Source: Sophora flavescens (lineage: Eukaryota > Streptophyta > Magnoliopsida > Fabales > Fabaceae). Taken from it: 64,000 bases of DNA. Location: positions 96,990,210 through 97,054,209 of the forward strand of contig CM061063.1 in the NCBI GenBank assembly GCA_030762895.1, in the 5' to 3' direction. Each line of letters starts with the position of its first letter. The first letter of the stretch is position 1. The notes under the pieces were generated by a model that saw nothing but the letters and a program-made list of their open reading frames with translations, did no database searches and had not been told where the DNA came from. The position numbers and the translations under genes are program-made. Positions 12,051-24,596 of this stretch are shown here, piece after piece.

Positions 12051-12548
12051 AATCAATAACACAGGACATGCAGTTTGAGTGCTTAATCACAACACATTAG
12101 ACTGATGCCGCAGTCCAAGGTTGTGGTCGTAGAAACAATTATTATTTTATCCATGTTTTATTTCAACATGATAAGGACTCCTAGCCCATAACAATGAAAT
12201 TAGGACACACTGTCCTCAATTCCAATAGTAGGACTCCTAGCCCATAATATCACGATTAGGACCCTTGGTCCATAATTCTTGACACGGATCCGAGATCATG
12301 TGCATAAACTGAATGCTAGGGGCGACGTCTCGTGAACTAGTATTCTCTTTCACATATGCTTACTTGTCGCTTAGTGAAAATAAAAAACCAAAACAAAATC
12401 TCGGTCACTTATCCAAGTAACCGGAATGTTTCTAAACCATTTAGGAGAAAATCGTTTCCTTTACAAAGTCTTTTTTAAAACATTTGGAAATTCATTTGCT
12501 TTTGAAATCCTTGATGGAATAAAGTCAAATATTTTCAAAGGGGTTTTT
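12051..12548 (-). repeat. Fragment of the intron-like block of type A/C LTRs
   Basis: Collinear with about 54930-55430 of the solo LTR (AATCAATAACACAGGAC ... CAAAGGGGTTTTT). It holds the short repeats around TAGGACACAC and CCTAGCCCATAA typical of that block. It stops where LTR B begins at 12549. No gene is seen. Confidence 0.75.
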
Positions 12549-12930
12549 TGTAACACCCCCACTAGGTATTACTACGTAACATGCGACACCCTAAAACTCG
12601 GCATCACATGGTTACCTGTTGCGGAAAAGAAACTTAAGAACATGAAAAAGGGTACTCAATTTTTTTTGTTAAAAGAAGTTAAGAAAAGGTGATGAACACT
12701 CAGAACATGAAAATAAACATCATACGTATAAATATAACTGTCCCACATGGGATCTTAGATTTGATTACAAGACAGGCCTTGTCGAACTGGCCAGCATACA
12801 CTAAAACAACTACTGAAGAAACAGGTAAAAGAAAACATCAAACCGGGGATAGGGAACTGGGTACAAGACTCAAAAGATGGCTCTAAAAGCCTAGGGAATA
12901 TCGGGACAACTCCAAAAGCCGACGAACAAT

Positions 12931-13431
12931 CTACCAATGCCTCCTGCATGCAGAGTGACCACAGACGCTACCCTCAGATGAGATATCAGATGTCGGATCG
13001 ATAACGTCACCGCCATCGTTGATAGGGACGTCGTAATCTCCACGATCCTGCAGATGGTACTCTGGCTCCTCCTCCTCCTCGTCCTCGACCTCTATCAGCT
13101 CAAGAGGTTCTTCCTCGGGATCCTCTTCGAGATCCTCCTCCACTGTGTCCTCCGCAAGCGGTTCAACTGGATCAAAATGCTCATGAAGGAGACCGGTGAC
13201 TTGCAGCGTATGAAGGTAGTACCATGGAGGTGGAAGCGCCACAGTCCTCGTCTCGACGGTATGGATCCTACGTATGGGCACTCCGTTAGCATTCGTCTCG
13301 GTGGTCGTGACTGGTCCTCGATACGTCGCGGTCGTCGTACCCTCATGTATAGTCCAGTTCCCTGCCATCCCAGCATGATTAAACACCTCACTCCTCGAGT
13401 TCGACTGTGCCAAGGGAACGTTCGGATCCAT
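12931..13431 (-). CDS. Orphan acidic ORF inside LTR B (166 codons)
   Basis: I do not recognise this protein. It starts MDPNVPLAQSNSRSEVFNHA. The N-terminal half has short Thr/Arg/Pro-rich stretches. Residues about 105-140 are dominated by Glu and Asp (EEDLEEDPEEEP, EDEEEEEPEY). The end is Ser/His/Cys-containing. There is no zinc knuckle, DD motif or signal peptide. The ATG at 13429-13431 directly follows an AG preceded by CTTTT and, further up, a pyrimidine-rich stretch. This fits a 3' splice site, so it may be the first codon of a downstream exon. It occupies the LTR part that differs from the other types. It could be a captured fragment, an element-specific accessory protein, or chance. Confidence 0.4.
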   Translation of the reverse strand: MDPNVPLAQSNSRSEVFNHAGMAGNWTIHEGTTTATYRGPVTTTETNANGVPIRRIHTVETRTVALPPPWYYLHTLQVTGLLHEHFDPVEPLAEDTVEEDLEEDPEEEPLELIEVEDEEEEEPEYHLQDRGDYDVPINDGGDVIDPTSDISSEGSVCGHSACRRHW

Positions 13432-14970
13432 CTAAAAGCACGTGCATACCTTATACAAGAAGAAAAGAAAAGAACATACAGATGTGCAAGAGTGAGATAC
13501 CGTCATAAGATATATCCCACAACAACCATATACATGATACATACATCACATAATCATATAAGCTGTTAAATCATGCATATACATCATATAACAATGTTAT
13601 ATCAAAGGCTCTCAAACCCGTACAGTCAATCTTTGAAAATATGCATGGCACTTCAATATCAGGCTCTAACTTAATCTCATGAGATATCAACACCATTTTC
13701 CACTGGAGAAGAATTAGAGTTGGTCAATCTCTAGCCCACCGGGTAGTTGCCTCCATACCCTCATGTATTTAAGGTCTCAGGACGAGCAATGTCACATGTG
13801 CCTCTGAACCGGTCACATGGACTGACTCCCAGATACCACCTTGTATCTGATATGTAAGAAATCATGTCTGCCTGGGGAAATGCACATGAGAAAATATTTT
13901 ATTCAAAAGGTTTTCTTTGTATTAATTCTTTTTCGCTGTCGCAGCTCAAAGCTAACGACTTAAACATCATTTCCCCATCACTTGAAAACTTAAAAGAATA
14001 GGACACACAGTCTGAATGCTCAATCACAATGCCCGAGACCGATGCACCAGTCCTAGGCTTGTGGTCGTAGAAAATCACATTCACCTTTAACAACGTTCAT
14101 CACAACGTGGTTAGAACACACAGTCCACAACAACGTGATTAGGACACACAACCCACAACAACGTGATTAGGACACACAGTCCATAACAACGAAATCATAA
14201 CACACTGTCCTCGATTTTGAGAATTGGAATCTCAGTCCAGAACATCATGAATAGGACTCATGGTCCCGAATTAACGCTGATCCAAGATCACGTGCGTATA
14301 ACTGAATACTAGAGGCGACGTCTCGCGTACTAGATTCTCTTTCTTAAGTACTTATTTTTCATTCAGTGAAAATCAAATTCAAAACCGAATCCTCGATAAC
14401 CTATCCAGGCTATCGGAAAGTTTCTAAAACATTTAGGAGAAAACCTTTTCTTTGAAAATATTTTATAAAGCATCTTTCAAATCCTTTTATATTTGAAAAT
14501 CCCCCAATAGGATATTGCCAAATAATCTTGAAAGTTTTCACTTGAAGACACATAGTTCGAAAAGGATTTTTCTCTTGTATAACGATAGTTCACCAAAACC
14601 ATTTCAACATTTAAAACAAGTACTTTAAGTTAATGAGCTTTTGGAAAAGAACACCAATCCCTTCATCTTCAAAGCTTATTAAGGTTTTTAATCCTTATAA
14701 CAATTGAGCACAGACACAAGTCTGGCTTAGCAAACTTTCAATCAACAGCAGTATATATTATCAATTCAATGCTAATATCACAGTTGATAGTATTTCATCA
14801 CAGATATGCATTATAACATTTAGAACAAGCACAGTTCAGCATCAGATAATAGCATAACAGTTCAAGTACATTAGATAACCAAGTTAGCTCAATCAACATA
14901 TAAGTATCCAGTTAAACAACATACACACATACATACAGTTATTGAATATCTTTAGGAAATCCCCTCTTAC
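13432..14970 (-). other. Putative intron-like block in LTR B
   Basis: In element orientation it begins GAG|GTAAGAGGGG at 14970 and could end at CTTTTAG just before the ATG at 13431. The body matches the blocks at 35582-37177, 41790-43330, 17647-19153, 54418-55925 and 59699-61203. At the site where the others read CTTACAG, this copy reads CTTGCAC, so the usual acceptor is lost and a later AG would have to serve. Confidence 0.45.
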
Positions 14971-16381
14971 CTCACGTCGAAGTTAAGAGTTTTGGATTTG
15001 AAAAAGAAGGTTCACGAACGTCCTCGCTTCTTCGGCGATGGAAGTCTAAGGTTACCAATATAAAATCATGAGTTAAAAAAAGAAATCAACTCGAGAACAC
15101 TAACCACAAGGTATAGGTTCGGTTCATACAATAAACTAGGATTAGGGGTTTCCGAAATTTATGCGACTCTTGGATTTATGATCCTTAAGTGCTAGAAGTT
15201 CATAAACAACAATCTTTTAACAAAGTTAAATTAAAAATCCCACTAAGTACTTGACTTAGGGTTTCGGCCAAGCATAGATAAATAGGCTAGGAATTTCTAA
15301 ATTTTCTAATCTCTTTAGGTTATCATCCATACATAGTAAGGAGCTTGAAACCATGATCATTTTGGAAAATGGAAAAATCAAATGTCTTAGACCAAGAACT
15401 CTTAGGTTCGGCCTTAACAAGTTTGTGAGGTTAGAGAACTTTAAATCATCCAATCTTTTGGACATAGCATCCTTTAACATGAAGGAGCTTTAATCCATAA
15501 TCATCTTGGAAAACAAAATAAAATAACACATCCTAGGTCAAATGTTATATTCGGCCATCATAGGAAAATAAAGCAAGAAAATATTATAAACTTTCCAATC
15601 ACTTAGACATGGCATCCTTTAACATAAGGGGCTTTTTAGTCCATGATCACTTTGGAAAACAAAACTCAACATCTTTGCCATAACCATTTATGGTTTCGGC
15701 CTTTTCAAGAAATAGGGGTTAGAAACATTCAAACTTTCCAATCTCTTGGACTTAGCATCCTCCTATATCAAGGAGTCTTAATCCATCATCATTTTGGAAA
15801 ACAAAACTTAAACACCATTGCCTTAAAACTCATTGGTTTTGGTCTTTACATAAAATAGGGTAAAAATATTTAAACTTTCCAATCACTTAGACATAGCATC
15901 CTTTAACATAAGGGAGCCTTGGTCCATGATCATCTTGGAAAATAAAACTTAAATACAAACTCATACATGCAAAAGTTGAAACAAGAATCACCTAAACCAT
16001 ATGCATGGTTTCGGCCTCCTTAGGAAGAAGAGGTTAGGAAACTTTGTTTCACACAACCTTTTAGTATGTGATAGTATGAGTAAATACAAGAATATAGAAA
16101 GTGATTTCAACTCAAAAGGAGTTTTCTACCATTTTTGAGAGGTTTTAGAAGTTAAAAGCACATAAATGACATATGAAGAAAACTTTGAAATAAAAGATGA
16201 AAATTTGAAAAAGAACTACATAGAAGTATTACCCTTAACAAGATGAACAACTTTGATGAAGAACTCTAAGAGAAAAGCTTGATAAAAATGTAAACTTTGT
16301 AAGAGAGAAGAAGAAGAAGAAGTGTAGTAAGGTGAAAATGTGAGAAAATTGAGGAAAGTAATGAAGGGTGGAAATGAAGAG

Positions 16382-16389
16382 TATTTATA
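16382..16389 (-). promoter_or_regulatory. TATA box of LTR B
   Basis: The minus strand reads CTCTATAAATAC followed by CTTCATTTCCACC, the same context as the TATA at 40295-40302 in LTR A. It lies about 600 bases inside the LTR, as expected for a long U3. It is the likely core promoter. Confidence 0.65.
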
Positions 16390-17646
16390 GAGAGTGAGGG
16401 AGAGTGGCATGGTTTTGGAGAGGAAGAAAGAAGAGAAGAAGGAAGGTGGGTTGCTTGTAGAGAGGATAAGGAGTTAAGGTGATGTGATATGATTGGAGAG
16501 AGAAAGATGAAAAAGTGAGATTTTGAAATAAAGTCAGGATTCACTTTTTGAGGTGTGTCATAACCTTCACATCAAGTCAGTCCATGTCACTTCATCCTCT
16601 TGATGTTCTGCTCCATTGCGTATCAGATGACTTCCCCGATCGTATTTCCCGACGATTTCACCCGGGAAATCCCTAAGATTTGGCCCCGAACAAGATTTTT
16701 TGAAAAACTCCAAACCCAAACAAAACACCATAAAAACACTAACCGTCTCGTTCATGAATTAAAATTTGGTCTCTAGCTCAGTAAACTTGTACTGGCAGTG
16801 AGAACCCGGACTGGTTTTCGTCTGAATTTTCGATCGAAAATTTTATTGTGACTCCATACGCTAAAACAACACAAGAAAATGATTTTATTTTAAGTAAAAT
16901 CATCCTCTGGATTTTATCAAAAATAAACACATTAAAGCATGTATTTACTGATAAAGAAGCATACGAAAAAAAAGGGTGTCACATAACACGTGCGAAATTT
17001 AAATTAAAAAGATAATTTGCTGGTTTCTTTTTGAAAATAATTTATATAAGTACATAAGCATCTGAAATTGGGTATAAAAATTTGTCACAACTCCAAACCT
17101 AAGCCTTGATCGGCACACAAGCTTACAATCCTAGCCTGGCAAGCCTATTTAATTTAGAGATATACTTGAATAAAAGCTAGTAATATTCTTACAAAAAATT
17201 CAACAGAGTCTCCTCTGTATTTCGAACATCCCAGGTAAAGGAACACCTGCTAAAATAATTACATTTTCATTCCAGAATTCCAGTTACACCAAAAACAACC
17301 CGACAGTAATATACTAAAAATAGTTATATTAATAAGCTATACATGACCAAAAGAAAAAGCTTAGGTTTTCTTTCAAAAGAGATGCTCTCCGAGCCATAAA
17401 CATTCCATTTTAAAATAAAGACTCTCTGAGCCATACTCATACATACTTATCAAAAATCTAAGTCTCAAACCCTAAGTTGGTCGTTCTAAAAGTTATTCCT
17501 GAGGAAAACTCAAGTGGTCATTCCACAATCAAATACTTCATCAAACAACTAGAACTAAGTCTCCGAGTGACTTAGGAAGACTCCTCTGCACCATCTGTAC
17601 CAAAGTACCCAGGGTACAATAACGAACAAGAAGAAACTCGATATAT

Positions 17647-19153
17647 CTGTAAGGGTGAGATACCGACAAATGGATATATCACATAACAACCATATACACG
17701 ATACATACATCACCTCAGCACATTAACATTTAATTATTATTCAAAGATAAAATGACAAGAGTTATATCAGTGGGTCACATACCCAAACAATCAGTTTTAT
17801 AAAGAGAATGCATGACCCTTCAATAATTAGGCTCTAAACTTAATCTCATGAGATACCAACACCATTTTATCATTAAGAAAGAAAGAGTTGATCAGGCTCA
17901 TACGCCCTATTTGGCAAGTTGACTCTGTCACCTCATGCACCCTGATCAACATCATCACGAATCCCTTATAACGGCCATTCGGATGTATACCTCATCGAAT
18001 ACCACATCTTAAGCGGGTATTCGGTTAACTCAAGTACGTCTGCTAAGGGGAAATGCATATGAATAAAATATTTTTCATTATCGAGACTGTTCTTTGTGTT
18101 CACTCTTTTCCGTTGTCGAAGCCCAAAGCTAACGACTATTCACAATTTTCATTACTTGAAAATCAATAACACAGGACGCGCAGTCCGAGTGCTCAATCAC
18201 AACACCTTAGTTCGATGCCGCAATCCAAGGTTGTGGTAGTAGCAACAATTATGATTTTATCCATGTTTTATTTCAGCATGATAAGGACTCCTAGCCCATA
18301 ACAACGAAATTAGGACACACAGTCCTCAATTCCATAATTAGGACTCCTAGCCCATAATATCACGATTAGGACCCTTGGTCCATAATTCTTGACACGGATC
18401 CCAGATCGTATGCATACAACTGAATACTAGAGAAGACGTCTCGCGAACTAGTATTCTCTTTCACATGTGCTTACTTTTCGCTCAGTGAAAATCAAAATCA
18501 AAACAAAACCTCGGTCACTTATCCAAGTAACCGGAACGTTTCTAAATCATTTAGGAGAAAATCCTTTTCGTTTGCAAAATCTTTTCTAAAACATTTAGGA
18601 AATTCGTTGGCTTTTGAAATCCTTGATAGAATAAAGTCAAATATTTTCAAAGGGTCTTTCCTTCATAAAACACAACGTTCGAAAAGGTTTTCTCTCGTAC
18701 AAAACTTTTGATCATAAAAAGGTAGTTTCCTTCAACTTAAAATAACTTCAACATTTTTATAAAAACAAAGATCTTATTCTTCTGAAGTAAGCACTTTAAA
18801 CAAGGAACTTTTATAAATGAACCCAAAACTTTCAAAGTTCTATTCAAGGCTTATTAAGGCTTTTAATCCTTATAGTCATTGGGCACAGTCTCAAGTCCGG
18901 CTTCTCAAACTTCAATCAACAGAAATATATTTACAACAATAATAATAATACAGTTAATGACAGTTCATCACATATATATAATTCATAACAACTTAAAGCA
19001 AGTAATGTTCAACTCCAAGTAATAACCACAATAGTTCAAGTAAACAAGTTATTCAAGTATTGGCTCAATATCACGATAATATTCACAACACTCAATTAAA
19101 CACATACACACATGCATATAGTCATTGAATATCCCTAGGCAAGCTCCCCTTAC
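17647..19153 (-). other. Putative intron-like block in LTR C copy 1
   Basis: In element orientation it opens CTTCAAAG|GTAAGGGG (19153) and closes CTCACCCTTACAG (17647). It shares its body with the type A and B LTRs, while sequences on both sides differ from those types. Length 1507. Confidence 0.5.
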
Positions 19154-19647
19154 CTTTGAAGACAAGTAAAGGATCCTCGTCTTAATGCTCACGTTAGTTC
19201 CAAGAGTTCAAACTCTACTCCACCAAGTAAGCATAGCCGTGTTCAACATCACGGAGACACAAACCAAGCATGATAACAACAAACAAATTCACTAATTCAA
19301 TTTTTCATCCTCAAAGCATATAATCAAAAGAAACCATACATTTAATTCAGTAAATAGAATCGATTTCTCAATAACATCAATTTGGGTAAAAATGATCCAT
19401 AATTAAAATTGGGGAACATTTGATTTGGTTTGAGAAACATGAAATTGAACTTAGAAATCTCAAATTAAAGGTCCTAATTTGAATAAAACATAGTTAATTT
19501 TATAGAAACACAATCGATTTCAAATAAAATCAAATTGGGGTTTAGGGTTCCTAAACACAATTTGGGGGAAACTCATTTGATCAAAGGATAATAAAATTAG
19601 TTTAATAAAACACTAATTTATAGTCCCAATTGCATAAAAACATAGTT

Positions 19648-20431
19648 TTTTTTTTAAGTAAAGAGGCATGCAAAAGCATCACAATAGAGACTAACATCCC
19701 AACTAGGTTGGCACCTTAGCCACTATCTATCATTTGCAGCACCCTCAATTTATTAAAAGAAGAACAAAAACAAACATTACAAAAGCATGGGGGGGCAACA
19801 CCAAACCCATGAAATCACCTAAAACGAAAACTGGGGAGACCAATTCTGTTTTTATGGAAATCATCCCTAATGAAACTAGGAATCAAATCCCACCAAACAA
19901 AGCCATTAATCAGCAAGCCATGATTGGCAATTCTATCTGCACAAGTGTTGCCTTCACGAAAGATGTGGGAGGAACCAAAACACATATCCCTTATAATGGA
20001 CAGGCAATTTTTCCATCTATTTCTTATTTTCCAAGGAACCATAGATGGAGAGGAGATTGCAGCTAATACCATTTGGGAATCACATTCCAGCCATAACGAC
20101 CATCCTCTTTTGTGGGCAATTTCAATAGCCAAGATTGCACCCATTAATTCCGCATAAAAAGCAGAATTGACACCAAGATTGGCTGCAAAACAACCAAGGG
20201 TAGCAGCACTATGATCACGAAAGATGCCACCACAAGCAGAAGGACCCGGGGCACCACTAGCAGCTCCATCAGTGTTGCACTTAACCCAGTAACAAGGAGG
20301 AGGATGCCATTTTACTTCAGTGATTTGAGGGGCACGATTAAGATGACATCTGACTTTAAACTCTTGCAAAATCCTGAGATCCTGAGATGATGCAGATGTT
20401 GTACCATTGCTCAAGCTACCTGCCAGGCTAA
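19648..20431 (-). mobile_element. 5'-truncated LINE (3' end, RNase H domain)
   Basis: Insertion flanked by a 16-base target duplication, GCATAAAAACATAGTT, at 19632-19647 and 20432-20447. A poly-T run after the left copy is the poly-A tail on the minus strand. The 3' tail carries the conserved block CATCCCAACTAGGTTGGCACC (19 to 21 bases in other copies) found in all LINE pieces of the window. Only the last 0.8 kb of the LINE was copied, typical of incomplete target-primed reverse transcription. Confidence 0.92.
19815..20431 (-). pseudogene. LINE ORF2 C-terminus, RNase H domain (fragment)
   Basis: About 200 residues of plant L1 ORF2. The RNase H type domain is recognisable from WVKCNTDGAA (first Asp), the AELMGAILAIEIA helix, WLECDSQMV and REGNTCADRIAN. 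It ends GLPSFRFR, the usual C-terminus of this LINE family (compare GLPNYRFS at 50816). The frame is open, but everything upstream (endonuclease, RT) is absent, and the apparent Met start lies in the target duplication. It is an untranslated remnant. Confidence 0.88.
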
Positions 20432-20608
20432 GCATAAAAACATAGTTAATTTCATATTACAACATGAAATCAAGGAGCTAAGGTTAGGGTTTCAAAACCA
20501 TATTTGGGGATTTTCAATCTAGAAGAGAATAGGGGTAAACATTTACCCAAGATGAAGAGGAAAGGAGAACATAGCAACCATGGTGGTTCGAATAGCGTTT
20601 GGAGGTGG

Positions 20609-21152
20609 TGTTGAGTCACCGGCAAGTGTACCGGGTCGTCGTAAGTAATAAACACGGTAAGTAACTACCGAGGTCGGACATAGGGATTGGGCTACCAATT
20701 CTACCAATTTGCAAGAAATTCGATACGTTTGACCAAGTAAAGGTAAGTGGTTGAGAAGAGACAGAAAATAGGATAACAATTTAAATCAACAATTCAATTA
20801 GAGATAAAGCAGGTAGCGATAAGATAAGATACGGATTAAAATCTGGATTAAACATCTAAGGTCACAAATCCACCTTCCCAATCATGCATAGTACCCAAGT
20901 GATGATGATCCCCTCCCTAAGTTCAATTGCAATGTCAACCAGGACCCCCAAATTCAACTAATGACATTATCATGCTCAATAGGACGTATTCAACGATTGA
21001 GTTAATTACTTGCTACGGTCTCTTAACCCAATCATCAAACTCTATTAAATCTTGCTCCCTATAAGGATGCACTGATCTCCTACTCACTCTCGTGCAATAT
21101 TCAATCGGTGATCCCAATTCAAGTTCTAAACGCGAATTACCTATCAAGCCTC
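20609..21152 (-). repeat. Partial Athila-type LTR next to element 2
   Basis: Begins TGTTGAGTCACCGG and matches the first 540 bases of the LTR at 21153-22532, then stops at AAGCCTC, where the full LTR starts. The full element may have inserted into a resident LTR of its own family, with the far side later lost. Unequal recombination is the alternative. Confidence 0.75.
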
Positions 21153-22532
21153 TGTTGAGTCACCGGCAAGTGTACCGGGTCGTCGTAAGTAATAAACACG
21201 GTAAGTAACTACCGAGTTCGAACACAGGTATTGGGCTACCAATTCTACCAATTTTTAAGAAATTAGATACTATTGACCAAGTAAAATCAAGTGGTTGAGA
21301 AGAGAGAGAAAATAGAATAGCAATTTAAATCAACAAATCAATTAGAGATAAAGTAGGAATCGATAAGATGAGATAAGAATTAAAATCTGGATTAAACATC
21401 TAAGGTCACAAATCCACCTACCCAATCATGCATAGTACCCAAGTGATGATGATGCCCTCCCTAAGTTCAATTGCAATGTCAACCAGGACCCCCAAATTCT
21501 CCTAATGACACTATCGTGCTCAATAGGACGTATTCAACGATTGAGTTAATTACTTGCTACGGTCTCATAACCCAATCATCAAACTCTATTAAGTCTTGTT
21601 CCCTATATTGTTGCACTGATCTCCTACTCACTCTCGTGCAATATTCAATCCGCGATCCCAATTCAAGTTCTAAACGCGAATTGCCTATCAAGCCTCATCA
21701 TGTTAACTAGTCAATCATGCATGCTTATGATCAATGCAATAAATTCAGAATTGGAAAACATGAATTGAGGTAAAGGAGGGAAACATACATCACATTGAAA
21801 GCTACACCGCCATGGGTGGTTTCATTGATCCCTTATACAAGGGAATTAGTTCCTCATGCTTGTAACAACGTACAAACAATTGGAGTTCATCATAATTGTA
21901 AAATAAGAAAAGAACAGAGGGAGACGCAGCTCCAAAAAATAAGGATTTGTCCCCAAAAACCAATCTAAAACAAGTGGTGTACAAAAGGTATCCTCTTTAA
22001 TCTGCCCTAAAACAAGCAATTTATAATTTTCAGAATCTGTGCCCGCTCGCGAGGTGAGTAGCCTCTTGCGAGGCGAATATTAAATGTGGCGCCAGTTCAA
22101 AATTGGGTTCTCGCGAGGCGAGATAGAAAGCGTGACATCTCTGGCACAGTCAGGCCTTCAGGCTCGCGAGGCGAGATGGTGATTCGCGAGGCGAGACAGA
22201 AAGGGTGACTGTTGCTGTACAGGCTGGTCTTCAGGCTCACGAGGCGAGATCCTGTCTCGCGAGGTGAAACTTCCAGAATTGCTTTTCCACAGTTTTCTTA
22301 ATTTTCCTTGACTCTAAGAGCTTCACTTTTAACCTGAAACAATAAAAGGAAATGAAAAGCATAATTCTACTCAAAATAACTAAAAACTACTAAAAAATGC
22401 ATTAAACGAATCAAATTCTAACTTAGGAACAACACAAGGCCAATTTGGGAGATTAGCAAGGTTGACTCGCCCAATTAGGCACAAAATCTACCCCTTTTCT
22501 AGCTGGAAACTAGATGAGCCAGTGGCTTATCA
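21153..22532 (-). repeat. 3' LTR of Athila-like element 2
   Basis: The plus strand begins TGTTGAGTCACC and ends GTGGCTTATCA. It shares its layout with 29282-30808: a GTGTACCGGGTCGTCG start, GATCTCCTACTCACTC middle, CpG-rich dyad motifs at about 22045-22270, and the AGCTTCACTT segment. Length 1380. Next to its right edge lies the polypurine tract (minus strand GTTTGGGGTGTTT). Confidence 0.88.
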
Positions 22533-24596
22533 AAACACCCCAAACTTAAACCTTGCTTGTCCCCAAGCAAACCAAAACTCAAAAAGACACAAAACTTGGC
22601 AAGCTTAAAGGATTCAATCAATTTTTGCACAAATTTCATGCAATTTAACACAACAATTTTTCTTCAATGTTTTCCCCCCTTGCAACAATGTAATCCCCAC
22701 ATTCATTTACTTTAAACAATTGAGAATTCCATCATTCATGCAATCAGTAATCTGAGTTGAGGATCCAAGTGACACACAAAAGGGAGATCACCAAATTCAA
22801 ACAATTGCCTTCCTCACAAGGGCATTTAATATTTCACTCATTCGCTCAATTTGTCTAAGCTACCAACTTTTCACTCAATCTCGCATTTCAAGATCACTTC
22901 CCATGAATTTGATTTTCATCTCAATCAAGGTTCCCACGAAAACATGCATGCAACATCAAAAGGTCTTTCATAGGTTGTAATGAGGCTTGGCTCAAGGTAA
23001 GATATTCAAAGGATAGAGGCTTAGTCCCTAGGATCAATGAGAGCATGAAACTAGCATTGCAACAATTGAATTTACTCTCATATTATTCTATTCCTTGCAT
23101 TGGGTGGCTACGATCCTCTTCCTTTTTATACTTTTTCACTTTGCCCTTTTTGGCATATATTCAATACTTTTCATCACATTTTTTTATTCAAGCCTTCGGC
23201 CTTTAATTTTGCTTTTCTTTTTCTCAACTATGATTCATGAACTTTGTAGCCACCCCAAACTTAGTTCCACGACAAGACTCACAAAGCTAAAATTCCATGC
23301 TCTCCTAAATCCTAGGATAGGGGAAAATCATGGTTTTTCTAAGTTGATGGCTTGTAATGTAAGTTCATCAAGAACAATAGGCTTCAAGGCTCAATGTGGC
23401 TAACTAGGGATCATTCATCAAGGTTGGTTCAATTTATGGCCAAGTAGTTATTTCAAAGAAAAATTTCCTAGATCATTTGATGCAATATATAAATATGCAA
23501 ACCATGCACAGATTCAAACAAATCCGAGAAAGTGCAGCTTAAAATATTCACACAATTAAGAATATTTTGGAGGATCAAATTTCCCACCTGGACATTTTGC
23601 AAATTTTTTAACCGAGATACAATTCCTAGTGTGTGCACCCCTTCACCCCAAACTTGTCATAAATCAAGAAATCACAATAAAATATCTCAAAGTTCAATTT
23701 TCAATTTTTCACATGGGGATCAAATTCTCGATTTTCAGAACCTAGGGGGAAATCATCAATGGTCAACATAATTCATGCAGTCAATCTATGCTAAATTTAA
23801 TTAAAATCCACCAAGCTTGCCGACACAACACTCACACACATACTCTTGATCTTCTCAAATTATTCAAGAGCGAAATTCAAAAACAAATGGAAAAAGGGAA
23901 AGAAAACAAAAACAAAGCAATTGGTTCCCTCCCCCACACTTAAGGCATACATTGTCCTCAATGAAAGAACATAAATATAAAATAAGAGTGAGGGAAAGGA
24001 GAAGGTGCTCCCTGATCAAGTTGTAGTGTAGGTGGGCGCTTCCAAGGAAAGCTCTTCCACGGTTGCATCCTCATCCAATTGGTTAGCCCATGATATTCCG
24101 GGCTCTCCATGTAGCTTGGGTTGCCTCCTCATCCTCTAGTCCCTCGGGCACGCCCCCTGTGGCATAGCACCCTGGTCCCCAGGGTAGTCCTGCCACCCAA
24201 GCCGAGGGGACAGCTCCTCCTGAAAACCCTAATTGCAGATTCGCGAGGCGATACATCACTCGCGAGGCGAATCTGGAAAAATTGTTCTTCACACTTTCCA
24301 GAATCGCGAGGCGAGTAATAGCGCGCGAGGCGAATATGGAATTCCAACAGCTGATGATGCCTAGATTCGCGAGGCGAAAGTTGCTCTCGCGACGCGAGAC
24401 AGAAGCGTGAGCAAGCCTCTGAGATTCAGGGCTTCTGTCTCGCGAGGCCACTGTGGATTCGCGGGGCGAATCTGTTTTTTTTTTCAGAAGAGAAAATGAC
24501 AGAAACTTAAAAAAAAATAAAGGATATCTAGCTTGGGTTGCCTCCCAAGTAGCGCTTGTTTAACGTCCCGAGCCTGACTCAAGTCACCCCTAAGGG
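22533..24596 (-). other. 3' noncoding region of Athila element 2, with CpG-rich motif array
   Basis: No gene is supported. The left 1.4 kb matches the noncoding segments at 3437 and 30809. From 24236 to 24475 there is an array of TCGC-GNG-GCGA motifs in four pairs spaced 19 or 20, outside the LTR. At 24523-24571 the minus strand encodes QARDVKQALLGRQPKL in a short frame, a block also found at the end of the ORF at 32193-32849. The open frames at 24083-24451 simply translate the motif array. Confidence 0.7.

Larger units (their letters stand above)
12549..16983 (-). repeat. LTR type B (about 4.4 kb), probably solo, with an internal ORF
   Basis: The plus strand starts TGTAACACCCCC and ends GGGTGTCACA. 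The right 2 kb (U3 and exon-like part, TATA at 16382-16389) and the middle block resemble LTR type A (39684-43798, 53939-58092). The left 880 bases (12549-13430) do not, and carry a 166-codon ORF. Between about 15290 and 15950 it repeats a unit built on CTTTCCAATC, TAGCATCC and CATGATCAT. The flanks TTTTT and TAACA do not match, so no target duplication supports a simple insertion. It interrupts the fragment at 12051-12548. Confidence 0.7.
16984..20608 (-). repeat. LTR type C, copy 1 (both ends missing)
   Basis: Matches 59040-61450 and 63206-63420 throughout: the TAACACGTGCGAAATTT start, the AAACCTAAGCCTTGATCGG segment, the intron-like block 17647-19153, and an AATTTGGGG/TTTAGGGTT tail up to CATGGTGG. 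About 27 bases are missing at the left end, where it abuts LTR B. On the right it is cut by an Athila-type LTR at 20609. It is interrupted by a LINE at 19648-20431. There is no coding region of its own. Confidence 0.75.

Noticed and set aside
15256..15480. A 74-codon frame (MLKDAMSKRLDDL) found in LTR B and again at 41287-41511
   Set aside because: It is tempting as a conserved peptide, but it falls in the tandem LTR units, both copies differ by few bases overall, and the solo LTR has no such frame. Selection on protein cannot be claimed.
16216..16755. Minus-strand Ser/Leu/Phe-rich open frames in LTR B, including one starting MNETVSVFMVFCLG
   Set aside because: The second recurs at 39911-40099, but only because the U3 is conserved at DNA level. 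The others span the TATA region and are C/T-rich.
24083..24451. A 122-codon minus-strand frame rich in SR/RLA
   Set aside because: It is the translation of the TCGCGAGGCGA motif array; the neighbouring frame is equally open, so this is motif periodicity, not a protein.
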